DNA of 64,000 nt from SAR324 cluster bacterium (GTDB taxonomy: Bacteria > SAR324 > NAC60-12), in contig JADFZZ010000023.1 of NCBI GenBank assembly GCA_015232315.1, positions 21,935 through 85,934 of the forward strand, read 5' to 3'. Below are positions 63,891 through 64,000 of the stretch, one piece after another. The position numbers and the translations under genes are program-made. Under the pieces are notes generated by a model. It was not told the origin of the DNA. It saw only the letters and a list, made by a program, of their open reading frames with translations, and did not search any database. Numbering within the stretch: the first letter of the stretch is position 1; the number at the start of each line of letters is the position of its first letter.

Positions 63891-64000
63891 GAGTTTAATG
63901 CAATTGGGCTGGAGTGTGGGGCCGTTCAGGGTAACCGGATTACCGAATGGCTCAACGCCTCACCGGCCACAGATAAGCTGGAGGAAATCACGAACCCATT
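63874..64000 (+). repeat. Inverted repeat copy B: partial esterase copy at the window edge
   Basis: The plus strand here encodes VEVHEFNAIGLECGAVQGNR of the esterase in frame, identical to 62600-62726 in reverse complement. The junction carries a short shared word (ACATTTTGTAG against ATATTTTGTAG). It cuts into the 5' end of the reductase gene. It may be a true inversion, a second esterase cassette, or an amplification or assembly chimera. Confidence 0.9.

Overview
The window is a bacterial chromosome segment of moderate GC (roughly mid-40s by eye). The cell envelope is Gram-negative: there is an LpxC for lipid A, an Omp85-like barrel, several lipoboxes, a flagellar P-ring protein and TRAP transport. 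The flagellar set with FliW next to CsrA and a FlgM/FlgN pair, together with many sensory proteins, would fit a motile deltaproteobacterium-like or SAR324-like lineage. That placement is inference; no rRNA or marker set is present to fix it.

Layout. 1-7 kb: the end of plsY, an unknown helical protein, then a same-strand set of a pentapeptide-repeat protein, a chemoreceptor split by a frameshift exactly on an A AAA AAG heptamer, and a two-RCK potassium channel whose start overlaps the receptor stop. 7-22 kb: a glycosyltransferase, small proteins, an RSH (ppGpp) enzyme whose synthetase site looks dead, ligA, membrane proteins, a dehalogenase-like hydrolase, cutA, folE and two more large unknown helical proteins. 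22-33 kb: a conserved unknown pair, a cheA relic, a 1500-residue adenylate cyclase with three tandem 7TM sensor modules, a 2OG-Fe(II) oxygenase, an orphan polymorphic-toxin/immunity pair and a MoxR/VWA pair. 33-42 kb: a YD-repeat lipoprotein, a small barrel, an 807-residue unknown protein, and a binding-protein lipoprotein followed by a sensor kinase.

42.7-49.2 kb is a flagellar cluster, flgI-flgJ, then flgM-flgN-flgK-flgL-csrA-fliW. A clear sigma-28-type promoter sits between flgJ and flgM, so the late genes and their own anti-sigma factor appear to be FliA-controlled. 49.4-53.5 kb holds an outer membrane barrel, then a receiver domain fused to LpxC, then nusB, behind a near-consensus sigma-70 promoter; this REC-LpxC fusion is the most unusual protein here. 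53.5-57.2 kb has a frameshifted hicA with hicB, and a DctP-DctQ-DctM TRAP transporter.

57.3-64 kb is decayed and mobile: a pseudogene paralogue of the 7TM/GAF cyclase with a deletion and a nonsense codon, an IS66-type accessory fragment, a truncated Ser/Thr kinase start, and then a run of minus-strand genes or gene pairs each followed by an attC-like hairpin. This reads as part of a chromosomal integron array of five cassettes: DUF433/DUF5615, DUF4258/YgiT zinc finger, zinc-ribbon protein, erythromycin-esterase-like protein and aldo/keto reductase. Its integrase would lie beyond the right edge. The last 127 bases are an exact inverted copy of part of the esterase gene and truncate the reductase, which is either a real inversion or an amplification/assembly chimera.
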